Source of the DNA: Oscillatoria sp. CS-180
GTDB taxonomy: Bacteria > Cyanobacteriota > Cyanobacteriia > Phormidesmidales > Phormidesmidaceae
Assembly: GCF_028330965.1 (NCBI RefSeq)
Contig: NZ_JAQMUB010000088.1
Span: 1 to 64,000, forward strand
DNA: 64,000 bases
Direction of reading: 5' to 3'
Shown: positions 53,442 through 62,376 of the stretch, piece after piece
Layout: every line of letters begins with the position of its first letter
Position numbering within the stretch: the stretch's first letter is position 1
The notes under the pieces: generated by a model
Seen by the model: only the letters and a program-made list of their open reading frames with translations
The model's database searches: none
Told to the model about the DNA's origin: nothing
Program-made: the position numbers and the translations under genes

Positions 53442-53653
53442 CTTATAGAGCTTGCGTCAGACGTTCCCAAGGCGTTGCGGCTAGCCTAAACAGACAGGCT
53501 GGATTGATCCTCAGCAAACCCAGCACAACTATCAGCATCAGTTTTCTGAAAGAAGTTCAGGCTTCCATGGCGTCCAAGCTCAGTCGACATAGCCCACCAT
53601 TAAAGCTTTAGCCATCCAGTGCAGCGTCAAGCTCGAAATGGTGAGTCAATCCA

Positions 53654-53787
53654 GATCTTGCAGTTGAGTTGAGACTGACTGCTTTGGGGCCCCTAGCCCC
53701 CATTTTGGGGGAGCTGAATCTCCGAAAGTCCCCCACGATGGGGGATTTAGGGGGCGAATGCACGCTATTTGCTGAACCAAGAGATCA
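53654..53787. repeat. MITE-like palindromic repeat, copy 2
   Basis: About 134 bases, GATCTTGCAGTTG at the left and ACCAAGAGATC at the right, with the core CCCCCATTTTGGGGG and GTCCCCCACGATGGGGGATT. Same length and order as 26670-26803. It occupies part of the 667-base gene-poor stretch 53442-54108. Confidence 0.75.
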
Positions 53788-53838
53788 GAGCAACGTATAG
53801 TCTATTTCAACACTTGCAGGGATAACTCACTCACAATT

Positions 53839-54024
53839 TCAAAATTGGCAGACCACTAATACTTTGTCAAAGCTAAGAATGTGCCTATCGGTTGGATAGA
53901 CCGAACTGTAGACTTTGCCTTCTCGTAGAGTAAGTAAGTCAACACTGCTAACAGTTTCGTCGGGTTTCCTGGACGCTACCCAACCGACAAAATCCAAGCC
54001 TGAGAGACCACTCGGCTGGTGCAC
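53839..54024 (-). CDS. Small ORF of uncertain status
   Basis: A 61-residue frame reading MHQPSGLSGLDFVGWVASRK, then VSSVDLLTLREGKVYSSVYPTDRHILSFDKVLVVCQF. The composition is protein-like and it could be a small protein or the C-terminal remnant of a larger one, but there is no clear ribosome-binding site and it lies between two dispersed repeats, overlapping neither. I do not recognise it. Confidence 0.35.
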   Translation of the reverse strand: MHQPSGLSGLDFVGWVASRKPDETVSSVDLLTLREGKVYSSVYPTDRHILSFDKVLVVCQF

Positions 54025-54029
54025 CCATA

Positions 54030-54114
54030 GCGTCTGGTTGCCTAGTGCATAGCCAGATAGCTCGCCCTCTCGTCCTAACGGAACTGGCGGCGGACATAAA
54101 AGGTCTGGCTATGC
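54030..54114 (+). repeat. Dispersed intergenic repeat, copy B, ending in an 11-bp hairpin
   Basis: Matches copy A in CCAGATAGCTCGCC and GTCCTAACGGAACTGGCG. GCATAGCCAGA (54047-54057) pairs with TCTGGCTATGC (54104-54114), so the element folds into one large hairpin. The right arm covers the stop codon of the aldolase gene on the minus strand, so it may act as that gene's 3' end. Confidence 0.85.
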
Positions 54115-55191
54115 AATTGTCACTTCAGATGACAAATAGACATCCTGAATCATGTGAAACAGCTTGACGCCCTCTTTGAAGTCACGTTGGAAAGCTTTAC
54201 GGCCTGAAATCAATCCACAGCCACCAGCCCGCTTGTTAATCACAGCAGTTCGGACCGCTTCAGCAAAATCGTTTTTACCAGATGCACCACCAGAGTTAAT
54301 CAATCCAGCTCGTCCCGCATAGCAATTCAAGACCTGATAGCGAGTTAAGTCGATGGGATGATCGCTGGTTAGTTCGCTATAGACCCGATCATCCGTGCGG
54401 CCAAATTTTTGGCCTGTGGCCTCAGCAACGGCCTGATAGCCTCCATTATTCTCGGGTAGCTTCTGTTTGATGATGTCGGCTTCGATAGTTGTGCCAAGAT
54501 GATTCGCTTGTCCCGTCAAGTCTGCCGAGAGATGATAGTCCTGGTCTTGCTTAAAGGCATTGTTTCGCAAATAACACCAAAGAATAGTCGCCATACCCAG
54601 CTCATGTGCTCTGGCAAAGGCAGCACGGACCTCTTGAATTTGGCGAGTGGATTCTGAGGAACCAAAGTAGACAGTAGCTCCAACAGCGACTGCACCTAAA
54701 TTCCAAGCTTGTTCTACTGAGGCATACATCACCTGATCATTGTCATTGGGAAACGTTAGCAGTTCACTGTGGTTAATCTTGACGATGAACGGAATCTTGT
54801 GCGCGTATCGGCGGGAGACGCTACCCAAGACGCCAACCGTTGTCGCGACAGCGTTACATCCGCCCGCGATCGCCAATTCAATAATGTTTTGAGGATCAAA
54901 ATAGATGGGATTAGGGGCGAAAGAGGCTGCCGCAGAGTGTTCAATGCCCTGGTCCACTGGCAAGATTGATAGGTACCCTGTATTCGCGAGCCGTCCTGTG
55001 CCGTACAGCTGCTGCAAGCTACGGAGAACCTGACTATTGCGATCGCTATGAGCAAAGATTCTCTCCACCCAATCGGGACCGGGGAGATGTAGAAGAGATT
55101 TCGACACCTTTGCTTCATGGGTCAGTAGGTCGTCCGCTTCCTGGCCTAGTAGGTCTGTAATTTGATCTGAAGATGTAGCTGTTGCAACCAT
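54109..55191 (-). CDS. Class I fructose-bisphosphate aldolase (archaeal/FbaB type)
   Basis: A 360-residue Schiff-base aldolase of the DhnA/FbaB type, for glycolysis and gluconeogenesis. Visible blocks: [27 protein letters not shown] near 105, [11 protein letters not shown] (strand with the first lysine), [13 protein letters not shown] and the late [42 protein letters not shown] 55191 (MVATATSS) has GGAG upstream and gives the normal length; upstream codons to 55353 are probably not translated. Plant-type class II enzymes are usual in cyanobacteria, and class I forms like this often accompany them. Confidence 0.92.
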   Translation of the reverse strand: MVATATSSDQITDLLGQEADDLLTHEAKVSKSLLHLPGPDWVERIFAHSDRNSQVLRSLQQLYGTGRLANTGYLSILPVDQGIEHSAAASFAPNPIYFDPQNIIELAIAGGCNAVATTVGVLGSVSRRYAHKIPFIVKINHSELLTFPNDNDQVMYASVEQAWNLGAVAVGATVYFGSSESTRQIQEVRAAFARAHELGMATILWCYLRNNAFKQDQDYHLSADLTGQANHLGTTIEADIIKQKLPENNGGYQAVAEATGQKFGRTDDRVYSELTSDHPIDLTRYQVLNCYAGRAGLINSGGASGKNDFAEAVRTAVINKRAGGCGLISGRKAFQRDFKEGVKLFHMIQDVYLSSEVTIA

Positions 55192-55456
55192 AAGTGTCTC
55201 CTTATAAAGGTCTTCAGCTTCCCGCAATATGGCACACGCTAATGCAAACGTCTCATAGGACGGCAAGCCATTCAGCGAGGTTATTGAGCATGAGGCCCGA
55301 TACCCCACCTCAGTATCAGTGCCAAGCACAACTTGCTGAGAGAATGTGTACACAGCAGCTACACCTTAGGCAGTAGACAATTTGTTTGACGTCCTTCAAT
55401 ACGTAGATTTTTAGGCTGGCATTGGAGAAAATATTGCCGGACATAGGTAGGAATTC

Positions 55457-55834
55457 ATGAGTCTTGCAAACTGTAAGGAAGCATATATTGCATTGGCAAC
55501 GCAGCGATTACAAGCCAGTGTGGACTTTTATCGAGCTGTGCTGAAAAGTGATCCGGCTGTCTGGGTGTCGCAGTCTTATGCTGAGTTTTGGATTGCAGGA
55601 CTAAAGCTTGCCCTATTTCAACCTAGGCCATCGAACCGCGAATTTTCTAATTCAACGGGATCCAAAATGAGTTTGTGTATAGAAGTCGAAGATTTAGATG
55701 CCGCGATCGCTCACCTGTCATCCCTCGGCCACGCTCCACCCGGTCCAATCATGACGGCCTCACATGGTCGAGAAATCTATGCTTATGACCCTGACGGCAA
55801 TCGCCTCATTCTCCATCAGGCACAGTCGAATTAG
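55457..55834 (+). CDS. VOC-superfamily (glyoxalase/bleomycin-resistance-like) protein
   Basis: A 125-residue two-motif VOC protein: EAYIALATQRLQASVDFYRAVLKSDP at the start and MSLCIEVEDLDAAIAHLSSLGHAPPGPI followed by GREIYAYDPDGNRLILHQ. Most members use a divalent metal; here the expected first ligand position is not obvious, and E/H near the end could serve. It may be a glyoxalase, dioxygenase or resistance protein; context does not help. Its 3' end overlaps the convergent DUF3593 gene by 29 bases. Confidence 0.85.
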   Translation: MSLANCKEAYIALATQRLQASVDFYRAVLKSDPAVWVSQSYAEFWIAGLKLALFQPRPSNREFSNSTGSKMSLCIEVEDLDAAIAHLSSLGHAPPGPIMTASHGREIYAYDPDGNRLILHQAQSN

Positions 55835-56132
55835 CGGTGCGCTTTTCTTGCTGAAGCTTTAAGACGGCCTGCCGAAAACCCAAGACGACCAGAATGTTAG
55901 AGAGTGTTAGAAAAGACTCAGCCGAACCGTGAAGCCAATCAATATTGGCAAGTTCAGCACCGTATGCTGATCGAGCATAAAGACCCGCCGGGATAGTAAC
56001 AGCCACAAAAATTAGCAGCACGTAAAAGCCAATCAGGGCAAGACGAGGTGTTTGACGCGATCGCGTCAAGAAAAACAAAAACCCTAAATAGGGGAAAAGC
56101 GACATCGCGAACAATGTTTGTTTATCGAGCAT
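55806..56132 (-). CDS. DUF3593 membrane protein
   Basis: A 108-residue membrane protein of a family found in cyanobacteria and plastids. It has MSLFPYLGFLFFLTRS, the helix LALIGFYVLLIFVAVTIPAGLYA and a third helix SFLTLSNILVVLGFRQAVL, with LHGSAESFLTLSNI between helices 2 and 3. Next to it lies DUF2499 on the same strand, the usual partner. Both are thought to be thylakoid-related, with unproven function. Start ATG 56132; the C-terminus overlaps the VOC gene. Confidence 0.87.
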   Translation of the reverse strand: MLDKQTLFAMSLFPYLGFLFFLTRSRQTPRLALIGFYVLLIFVAVTIPAGLYARSAYGAELANIDWLHGSAESFLTLSNILVVLGFRQAVLKLQQEKRTANSTVPDGE

Positions 56133-56209
56133 TAATTAACTCCATACCAATGAACCGTGAGGGCGCTGCCAAAAACCCATCCTCTTGTATAGGCATCAAA
56201 ATCCATCTT

Positions 56210-56515
56210 CTACGTCTCAGATAGACGCGCTTGTCGCCAAATCCACCAAGCAGCTGCACAAACAGTGCAGTTACCAACGACCGTCATCGCAGCTTGTAAC
56301 GTAACTAACCAAGAGAGCGACTCAGCATTGTCAAAAAAATGCCAGGTGCAGGCACACATGGCACTGACCAAGGCTGGCAACATGGCAAAGGACAGCGCTT
56401 TCCAGGCTTGCAGACCACTGAGCTCAGCAAATTGCCAAATAAACCCAATAGCCGCAATCCATTCAACAACGCTTGTAATGTGGACAACCCAGGTAGGAAT
56501 GGAGAGTACGTGCAT
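56210..56515 (-). CDS. DUF2499 membrane protein
   Basis: A 101-residue membrane protein beginning MHVLSIPTWVVHITSVVEWIAAIGFIW, with further helices at 40-60 (ALSFAMLPALVSAMCACTWHFF) and 70-95 (WLVTLQAAMTVVGNCTVCAAAWWIW). The MHVLSIPTWVVH..SV.EW start is diagnostic of DUF2499, a family of cyanobacteria and plastids. It is 77 bases upstream of the DUF3593 gene and probably cotranscribed. Function unknown. Confidence 0.9.
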   Translation of the reverse strand: MHVLSIPTWVVHITSVVEWIAAIGFIWQFAELSGLQAWKALSFAMLPALVSAMCACTWHFFDNAESLSWLVTLQAAMTVVGNCTVCAAAWWIWRQARLSET

Positions 56516-56623
56516 AGCAAATCATTGTCAGAAAAAGTCATCTCCGTGCTATCAGAGCACAAAGATTGGGCTGTAAGCCCAACGTTGAGTATTGTAAAAG
56601 GTGCATTTTCAAACGAGGGCAAA

Positions 56624-57739
56624 ATGAAAGTTGTGCTGTGTGGCTATTACGGGATGGGTAATGGTGGCGATGAAGCCCTGCTTGCCTCTCTGTTACAAAT
56701 GCTGCCTGCAACTGCCAAACCGGTTGTGCTCTCTGGCAATCCTGACGAAACGACTGAGCGCTATGGCGTTGAGGCCCAACCTCGCAAATCAGTTCAAGGC
56801 ATTTGGGCCGCCTTTAGCGGAGCCGAAGCCTTCATATGGGGCGGTGGTAGTTTGATGCAGGACACCACCAGCGCAATGAATCCGCTCTACTACGGTGGGT
56901 TAATGTGGCTAGCTCAGACCCTACGCTTGCAGACGATCGCTTGGGCGCAGGGTATTGGACCGCTCGAACGACGCTGGACGCGCCGCTTGACCCGGAACCT
57001 TTTGAGCAGATGTGCAGGCGTTACGGTCAGAGATCGGGTTTCTGCAGCTCAAGTCGCTAGCTGGCGAGTGAATAGCTGGTTGGCGCCCGATCCGGTGTGG
57101 GCTTTGGAGTCAATACCCGTGCCAGGACTTGCCGATTTTCCGGCTCCCCGTATAGCGGTAGCGCTGCGATCGCATCCCTCGCTCACAGAAACTCGCCTAG
57201 CCCAACTAGGACAAGCATTAGCCAGTTTTCAAATCGCAACCGGAACCACTGTTTTACTGGTGCCGTTTCAGCCGACCAAAGATTTACTCATTGCACAACG
57301 GATTGCACCCTACCTCAAAGGAAACTATGAAATTCTATCGGTGGGTGATCCCCGGCAGCTAAAAGGTATTTTTCGAGGAGTTGAAATGGCGATCGCAATG
57401 CGCCTACACGGGTTAGTTATGGCAGCTGCTGAGGGATGCCGATGTTTTGCCCTGAGTTATGACCCCAAAGTGACCTACTTTGCTGAGGATTTGGACATTC
57501 CAGGCTGGGAAATGACCTCATCGAAAGCTGCTTCCACCTCTCCTGATTTTGCCCTATCGCCTTGGCCTGAGAGTTCTGCTGAAATGACAAAAGCACTATT
57601 GACCCAATATGCCGATGGCTTGCCCGCTTCCCCTGATCAAATTCAGTCCCGAATTGACAGGGCGCTAATGCACAGGGATTTGTTGAGCCAACTCTTAGAC
57701 AGTCGCCAATCCTCCCAAGGAATTCCGTCTCGCACTTAG
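56624..57739 (+). CDS. csaB: Polysaccharide pyruvyl transferase CsaB
   Basis: CsaB adds pyruvyl ketals to cell-wall-linked polysaccharides. The 371-residue protein begins KVVLCGYYGMGNGGDEALLASLLQ, typical of the family, and has FIWGGGSLMQD near 68, TIAWAQGIGPLERRWTRR near 95, and GVEMAIAMRLHGLVMAAAEG near 260, whose MRLHG is the conserved loop. ATG 56624 is chosen as the family-like start; earlier in-frame codons (to 56339) run antisense to DUF2499. In cyanobacteria the acceptor is a secondary cell-wall polymer or exopolysaccharide (inference). Confidence 0.95.
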   Translation: MKVVLCGYYGMGNGGDEALLASLLQMLPATAKPVVLSGNPDETTERYGVEAQPRKSVQGIWAAFSGAEAFIWGGGSLMQDTTSAMNPLYYGGLMWLAQTLRLQTIAWAQGIGPLERRWTRRLTRNLLSRCAGVTVRDRVSAAQVASWRVNSWLAPDPVWALESIPVPGLADFPAPRIAVALRSHPSLTETRLAQLGQALASFQIATGTTVLLVPFQPTKDLLIAQRIAPYLKGNYEILSVGDPRQLKGIFRGVEMAIAMRLHGLVMAAAEGCRCFALSYDPKVTYFAEDLDIPGWEMTSSKAASTSPDFALSPWPESSAEMTKALLTQYADGLPASPDQIQSRIDRALMHRDLLSQLLDSRQSSQGIPSRT

Positions 57740-57821
57740 CTCACTCAGGTTATGAATGAACCTATGGAACTGCAAACAGTTTCCGCAATGATGGCTTGTC
57801 CCAACCTTGCCTCAAACAGAC

Positions 57822-57901
57822 AGAGAGCCTGAAAGCAGCGAATACCAAAGGTTACAGAAGTAGACCTTTAGGAAACTCGCTTCAGTGCTTTCAGGCTCTC
57901 T
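57822..57901. repeat. 16-bp perfect inverted repeat with a 48-base loop
   Basis: AGAGAGCCTGAAAGCA (57822-57837) and TGCTTTCAGGCTCTCT (57886-57901). It lies in the 402-base gap 57740-58141. It could end the csaB transcript or be the core of a small RNA; no promoter was assigned. Confidence 0.75.
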
Positions 57902-58141
57902 ACGCACACCGATGGTAGGGATAATCACTGATGTCAGTGATATGAGTTGTTCACAACCTAACCCAGGAATAGTAGAGAGTGGAAGAGGGCTGCCTCCCCT
58001 CAGTACGGGTGGCTGTTGAAGATACTTTTTTGACAATTTGGTTTGAAATTTGACTTTCTGTGTTACACCATAGAAATTAACTGGGTCAGTGTGCTATGTG
58101 CGCTGCCCAACTTTTCCTAAAGATGAACTTCCCTGAGTGCT

Positions 58142-59614
58142 ATGAGTGAAGGAAACGTACCGTCCTACCCTAATGCCTCCAACCCTGCGGACCCTACGGC
58201 AGGTGATCAGCGAGTTGTGACGAATGTTTCGTCTGATTCATCGGCATCTGGCGATTGGGAAGTCGTTCCGCGCTCTGGTTTACCGCCCCTCGGAACCGAG
58301 GTGGAAACTGAGGATCTGCCTTCAGCACATCTGTCCTCCGGTCAACAAGACGCTCAGCTACGTAACCATATTCGGGGGCTGCGCCGCTCTAATCAAAGCC
58401 TAACTGAGCGAGTAAAACGCTTAGAGGAAGCACTAGAGCAATCTCAGCAGGCGCTACAGCAGGAAGTTGAGCGATCGCAACGAGTCTCTCAAGAGGAAAA
58501 AGTGGCGGCAGCTCAATCGCATTCAACGGCTCAGTTGTTGAGCGAATTGGAGCAGTCAAACGCGGCATTGGAACGTCAGACCATCTTGGCAGAAACGTTG
58601 CAGGCACAGCTCCAGACCTTTCAAGAGCGCAATCAGCAACTGGAGAAAGAATGCACAATGCTGCGACGGCAACAGACAGAGCGCCAACAGCAGCTGCAGA
58701 CGGCTGAAGAAGCCTGTTCTGATCTGCGATCGCGACTACAGCGGCAGCAGCGCTACACGTTACAGTTCAAAGCAGCTTTAGAGAAATGCCTTGACACCTC
58801 AGCCTTCAAGCATGCTTCTCGCAGCATCGAGAATAAGGTTGCGGCTGAAAGTTCTCCTTCCACAGATACGGCAGCAGCACTCAATCCTCTAGTCATGCCT
58901 CGGTCACAACGTATCCAGCCTTGGTCTGCTAATGAAGGTGCTGCACAGGCCGACCCCCAATTGCTATCGCTGGTGCGATCGCATCCTGAACCTGTTATCT
59001 CAAGTGAGGCTGTGACTGATTCCGATGCACTGCAACTAGACTCGCCTCAGACGGGTGATTCAGAACCTATCGTGACGTTGATCCCGAAGTCTCCACAGTC
59101 AGAAGACGCTAAAGCCATTAATCATAACCGTGAAGCTGAGGATCAACTCTGGCAAGACGTTGAGCGAGTCGTAGATAATGCGGCCTCGTCATCCAGTTCA
59201 CCACCCTCAACTGCTAGTAGTACCACTGATTCTGAAACACCTGCTCAAACTGCTGCATTCACGGAACCTATTCCCTGGGGTACTCCTGTCCAGAAGGAAA
59301 TTCCAATGCGCCCAGAGGAAACAGTTGCCGTGGAGCCACAGGGTGAAGCAGTTGCTAAACAGCAGCCCTCTAGCCGCGAAACTGATTTTACAGAGCCTCC
59401 CCGTCAGGACAGTGACAACGCTCGTCCGACAGCGGATAAACCCTTTCAGCCCTCTTCGTTTCCGGCCAGTATTCCGGCCTTGGAAGGCATGGGCACCACT
59501 CAAAATTCGCCGTCGCCAATCGTGCATCCACTCAAGCCAAAGCGTCGCAAGCGTCAGTCATTATCTGCTGTGGAGTTGCCTAGTTTTCCTCCTCTACCCA
59601 AAGTTGAAAACTAG
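58142..59614 (+). CDS. Low-complexity coiled-coil protein, conserved in cyanobacteria
   Basis: A 490-residue protein with three parts. Residues 1-70 are polar and disordered; residues about 78-225 are a continuous coiled coil (LRRSNQSLTERVKRLEEALE, then ELEQSNAALERQTILAETLQ); the rest is Pro/Ser/Glu-rich and disordered, ending with a basic KPKRRKRQSLSAVELPSFPPLPKVEN. No signal or membrane segment. Such proteins occur across cyanobacteria without a defined role; scaffold or cell-structure functions are possible but not shown. Start ATG 58142. Confidence 0.72.
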   Translation: MSEGNVPSYPNASNPADPTAGDQRVVTNVSSDSSASGDWEVVPRSGLPPLGTEVETEDLPSAHLSSGQQDAQLRNHIRGLRRSNQSLTERVKRLEEALEQSQQALQQEVERSQRVSQEEKVAAAQSHSTAQLLSELEQSNAALERQTILAETLQAQLQTFQERNQQLEKECTMLRRQQTERQQQLQTAEEACSDLRSRLQRQQRYTLQFKAALEKCLDTSAFKHASRSIENKVAAESSPSTDTAAALNPLVMPRSQRIQPWSANEGAAQADPQLLSLVRSHPEPVISSEAVTDSDALQLDSPQTGDSEPIVTLIPKSPQSEDAKAINHNREAEDQLWQDVERVVDNAASSSSSPPSTASSTTDSETPAQTAAFTEPIPWGTPVQKEIPMRPEETVAVEPQGEAVAKQQPSSRETDFTEPPRQDSDNARPTADKPFQPSSFPASIPALEGMGTTQNSPSPIVHPLKPKRRKRQSLSAVELPSFPPLPKVEN

Positions 59615-59633
59615 CAAACTGCAACACATAACG

Positions 59634-60032
59634 CTACGGTTTCCGCAGTCCAAAGACCTGCCCCAGTACGTCCAAGCGTGAACAGTTCCAATGATCAATA
59701 TGAGACGTGATTTTCCCTTGTGAATTCAAGCGATAGTCCGTCCATCCGGGGATTGAAATGTAAGGTTTCCAAGGCAGTGGGGTAATCCAACTCAAGGTCC
59801 AGCGAGTTTGAAAGGCATCTTTAGCCGTTTGCTCTAGGACGTGAAGCTCTAGGTTGGGATCTTCAAACCAGCGTTCAATGAAGCGAATCATCTCCTGATA
59901 GCGCTTGACACCTTTGAAGCGATTCAGCGGATCCTGAAAAAAAACGTCCTCGGCGTATAAGTCATAACTCTGGTTGTCAGGAAAGCTGGCATAGTCTTGG
60001 CGGATGCGATCGCACACGCTTTCAATATCCAT
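59634..60032 (-). CDS. DUF2358 protein
   Basis: A 132-residue protein of the SnoaL/NTF2-like fold seen in cyanobacteria and plastids. Blocks are VCDRIRQDYASFPDNQSYDLYAEDVFFQDPLNRFKGVKRYQEMI and KDAFQTRWTLSWITPLPWKPYISIPGWTDYRLNSQGKITSHIDHWN, which is the DUF2358 signature. ATG 60032 is chosen because GGAGGA is at the right distance, inside the 3' end of the upstream gene, and the longer frame would overlap it. Function unknown. It is coupled to the gene at 60038-60598. Confidence 0.9.
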   Translation of the reverse strand: MDIESVCDRIRQDYASFPDNQSYDLYAEDVFFQDPLNRFKGVKRYQEMIRFIERWFEDPNLELHVLEQTAKDAFQTRWTLSWITPLPWKPYISIPGWTDYRLNSQGKITSHIDHWNCSRLDVLGQVFGLRKP

Positions 60033-60037
60033 CACCG

Positions 60038-60598
60038 TTATTCCTCCTCCGTCCACAAGCGCTCCAGCTGACGTCGCCAGGCTTCCAAAACTTGATCTTG
60101 ATATTCGCTATCAGCCATGTCGCCCATCATGCCCTCGCTGTAAAAGCGATCAAGCGTCTGCATCGTTTCTTCAAGAGACTGACCTCGCTGTTTGGCCGCC
60201 GCAATAATTTGTCGAATCTGCTGTTCGGCCAGCGCGTTAAAGAAAGGATCTATGCCTTCGCGTTTCATCATCAGTAGCCGACTGATAGCAGACTCAAACC
60301 GAATAATGGTCAAGCTCTCCAAGTCATATTGAAAGACGCCCCACAGGACATCCTGACTTAAGGCATACCGGACCTCCTGAGTGAGATCAAAGTTAGCCCC
60401 CAGTATCTGGGCGAAGTAAGGCTGAGCAACCTGAATTGGCACGATGGGAACCAGCAAACGGAGCCAACTCTGGTCAGACGACAACAGGACCAACAGACGA
60501 AATTCTTCGGTCTCAACCTGCCATGCGTCCGGCGGACTGAACTGAACCTGGTTCTTAAAGAGGGTGTTTAAGTGGTTGGTGATATCTTTGATTTCCAT
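60038..60598 (-). CDS. Conserved cyanobacterial protein, YbjN/secretion-chaperone-like fold possible
   Basis: A 186-residue soluble acidic protein. The N-terminal 90 residues (HLNTLFKNQVQFSPPDAWQVETEEFRLLVLLSSDQSWLRLLVPIVP) have strand-helix alternation that recalls YbjN or type III secretion chaperones, but this is only an impression. The C-terminal part is helical (IRQIIAAAKQRGQSLEETMQTLDRF) and ends EEE at the stop, where the Shine-Dalgarno of DUF2358 begins. The two genes form one transcript. Function unknown. Confidence 0.7.
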   Translation of the reverse strand: MEIKDITNHLNTLFKNQVQFSPPDAWQVETEEFRLLVLLSSDQSWLRLLVPIVPIQVAQPYFAQILGANFDLTQEVRYALSQDVLWGVFQYDLESLTIIRFESAISRLLMMKREGIDPFFNALAEQQIRQIIAAAKQRGQSLEETMQTLDRFYSEGMMGDMADSEYQDQVLEAWRRQLERLWTEEE

Positions 60599-60627
60599 AC
60601 TCTCACCTTAGCAGGGAGCTTCCTCAC

Positions 60628-60660
60628 AAAAAAAGACGCTGCTGAGGCAGCGTCTTTTTT
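60628..60660. terminator. Bidirectional Rho-independent terminator
   Basis: AAAAAGACGCTGC and GCAGCGTCTTTTT pair around TGAG, flanked by A and T tracts on both sides. As the strand before it starts a minus-strand gene at 60598, its main job is ending the DUF4912 transcript. Confidence 0.9.
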
Positions 60661-60683
60661 ACAACGTTAAAGGCGATCAACAG

Positions 60684-61940
60684 CTAGCTTAGCCACTCTT
60701 GCACAGCTTCTTCCTTAGTGTTGGTTCGACGGTGAGGTGTCTCACGGGTGAACTTCATGTGAACAGCCCGGTTTTGCTCCCCATCAGCCGCTACAGCAAA
60801 AATGGGATAGTCGATAAGACCGTCTTGGAATGACATCTGGAAGCGGAAAGTACCGTCAGAATTCAACTTGATGGGCTTACCACCGATAGTGACCGTTGCG
60901 TCTGGCTCAGTTGCGCCATAGACAATCAGCTCAGCATCGGCTACCAACCAAAACTGGCGAGGACGGACAGGAGGCGCTGATGCCGAGAAACCGACCCCAG
61001 ACATGTTTAAGCCAGACATTGTGAGCAGTTCAGCCCCAGGAGCAGCACCACCGGCCCACATGCCAACACCAGATGGGAAAACATAGGAGCTTACAGGCAC
61101 CGCGAAGGAACTCATGAGAGAACCTGCAACGTGCTGCATAGAACCGAAGAGGGAACCAGCGACTCGTTGAGCTTCAGCAGATTCGGCCATGCCGAAGATC
61201 TCTTTGTAAATAGCGTTATCAGCGTCTGCACTTACACGCTTGCTGGGATGCGTCAGCGTCATGATGCTCTTGCCGCGCAGGTCTTGATCCCAACCGACCG
61301 TCATGAAGTGATCTTCAATCCAGTCCGAAGGATAGACCGGCGGGATGTGAACTGGTGTAGAACGCGCTAGCAGGAGCCAGCGACCATCGTTGCAAAGATA
61401 GCCGATCTCGATGGCATAGTCGCGATCGCTCACAGGAATAGGGATGTACCATTCCCGAGCCATCTCATCGCACTCGTATTGCTGCAGGCTATGAGGAGCC
61501 TGGTAACCCATATTAATATCGGTCACGTCATAGAATCGCAGTGCCAGACGCCCCCCCCCTTGACGGCGTAACTCCTCCTTATGCTCATTAGGAATATCCC
61601 AATACGCATAAGCCCATTGAGGATCACGGGGCATTAGTACAATGCGACTTTCACCATATCCGCTAGGCAAATCTGGCAATCCCTCATCCACAGACGCCAG
61701 CACCTCCGGCGGAATTGGCTCTGTGGAAGGAACAAACTTAGAGGCTTCCACCTCAGTTTGTCCTTCTACGGTAACGGAAGGCGTTGGGGCAGAAGACGTT
61801 CGTCGAGCACGCGCTGCTTCAATAGCATCGATCAGTTCTGTCTTACGCATTCGGCTATAGCGAGAGACTTCGAACTCACTCGCCACTCTACGCAGCTGCC
61901 GCAGAGTCATTTCATCGAGAGACAGATTGGATGGGGACAT
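60684..61940 (-). CDS. DUF4912 protein with N-terminal SAP/Rho-N-like domain
   Basis: A 418-residue protein. Residues 1-45 (LSLDEMTLRQLRRVASEFEVSRYSRMRKTELIDAI) form a SAP- or Rho_N-like helix-extended-helix that can bind nucleic acids. DUF4912 follows with SRIVLMPRDPQWAYAYWDIP and VHIPPVYPSDWIEDHFMT, a cyanobacterial and firmicute family. A later part has AELIVYGATEPDATVTIGGKPIKLNSDGTFRFQMSF, a carbohydrate-binding-like beta sandwich. ATG 61940 is preferred to the GTG at 61949. The upstream region carries phased GGGATC repeats. It is widespread in cyanobacteria, with unknown function. Confidence 0.9.
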   Translation of the reverse strand: MSPSNLSLDEMTLRQLRRVASEFEVSRYSRMRKTELIDAIEAARARRTSSAPTPSVTVEGQTEVEASKFVPSTEPIPPEVLASVDEGLPDLPSGYGESRIVLMPRDPQWAYAYWDIPNEHKEELRRQGGGRLALRFYDVTDINMGYQAPHSLQQYECDEMAREWYIPIPVSDRDYAIEIGYLCNDGRWLLLARSTPVHIPPVYPSDWIEDHFMTVGWDQDLRGKSIMTLTHPSKRVSADADNAIYKEIFGMAESAEAQRVAGSLFGSMQHVAGSLMSSFAVPVSSYVFPSGVGMWAGGAAPGAELLTMSGLNMSGVGFSASAPPVRPRQFWLVADAELIVYGATEPDATVTIGGKPIKLNSDGTFRFQMSFQDGLIDYPIFAVAADGEQNRAVHMKFTRETPHRRTNTKEEAVQEWLS

Positions 61941-61981
61941 ACGCTTCACTCCTAAACTGTGGAACAGTCGAAAAACGACTG

Positions 61982-62139
61982 GGGATCGAATCTATGATTG
62001 CGGGATCAAGATTTGCGATCACTATGACAGATGCTTCCTACTGGGATCAACCCCCCAAAGCTGCGTAGAAAGAGGATCTCCACGAAGTGATGGCCTTTTC
62101 GGGGATCGCATTGTCAAGATTTTATGACAATTCGGGATC
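61982..62139. repeat. Helically phased GGGATC hexamers upstream of the DUF4912 gene
   Basis: GGGATC occurs at 61982, 62002, 62043, 62102 and 62134, with AGGATC at 62073. Intervals are 20, 41, 30, 29 and 32 bases, all close to multiples of the DNA helical turn. They begin 42 bases from the minus-strand start codon. Such phasing suits a set of protein sites on one face of the DNA. Confidence 0.7.
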
Positions 62140-62376
62140 CGTCAAAACTGAAAGTCATAAGACTCTGGCATTTTGATCTCCGAGGATTTTTATAGTTCAC
62201 TTAGGCTTGAGACGTTGCGGTTACTGAAGGGCTAGTAGTTTGAGGTTGAAATAATGGCAATAGGAATTGTTTTCCTAGCAAAACCCTCACAACAAGAGAG
62301 CGGTAGGCAGTAGAAGACGTTAAGAGCAACATGCTTGAATATCTGGAGAGACATTCGCGATACGAGGAACGGTTTA

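Noticed and set aside
56339-56623. 95-codon upstream extension of csaB
   Set aside because: It lies antisense to the DUF2499 gene, and the family-typical start KVVLCGYYG follows ATG 56624 directly.
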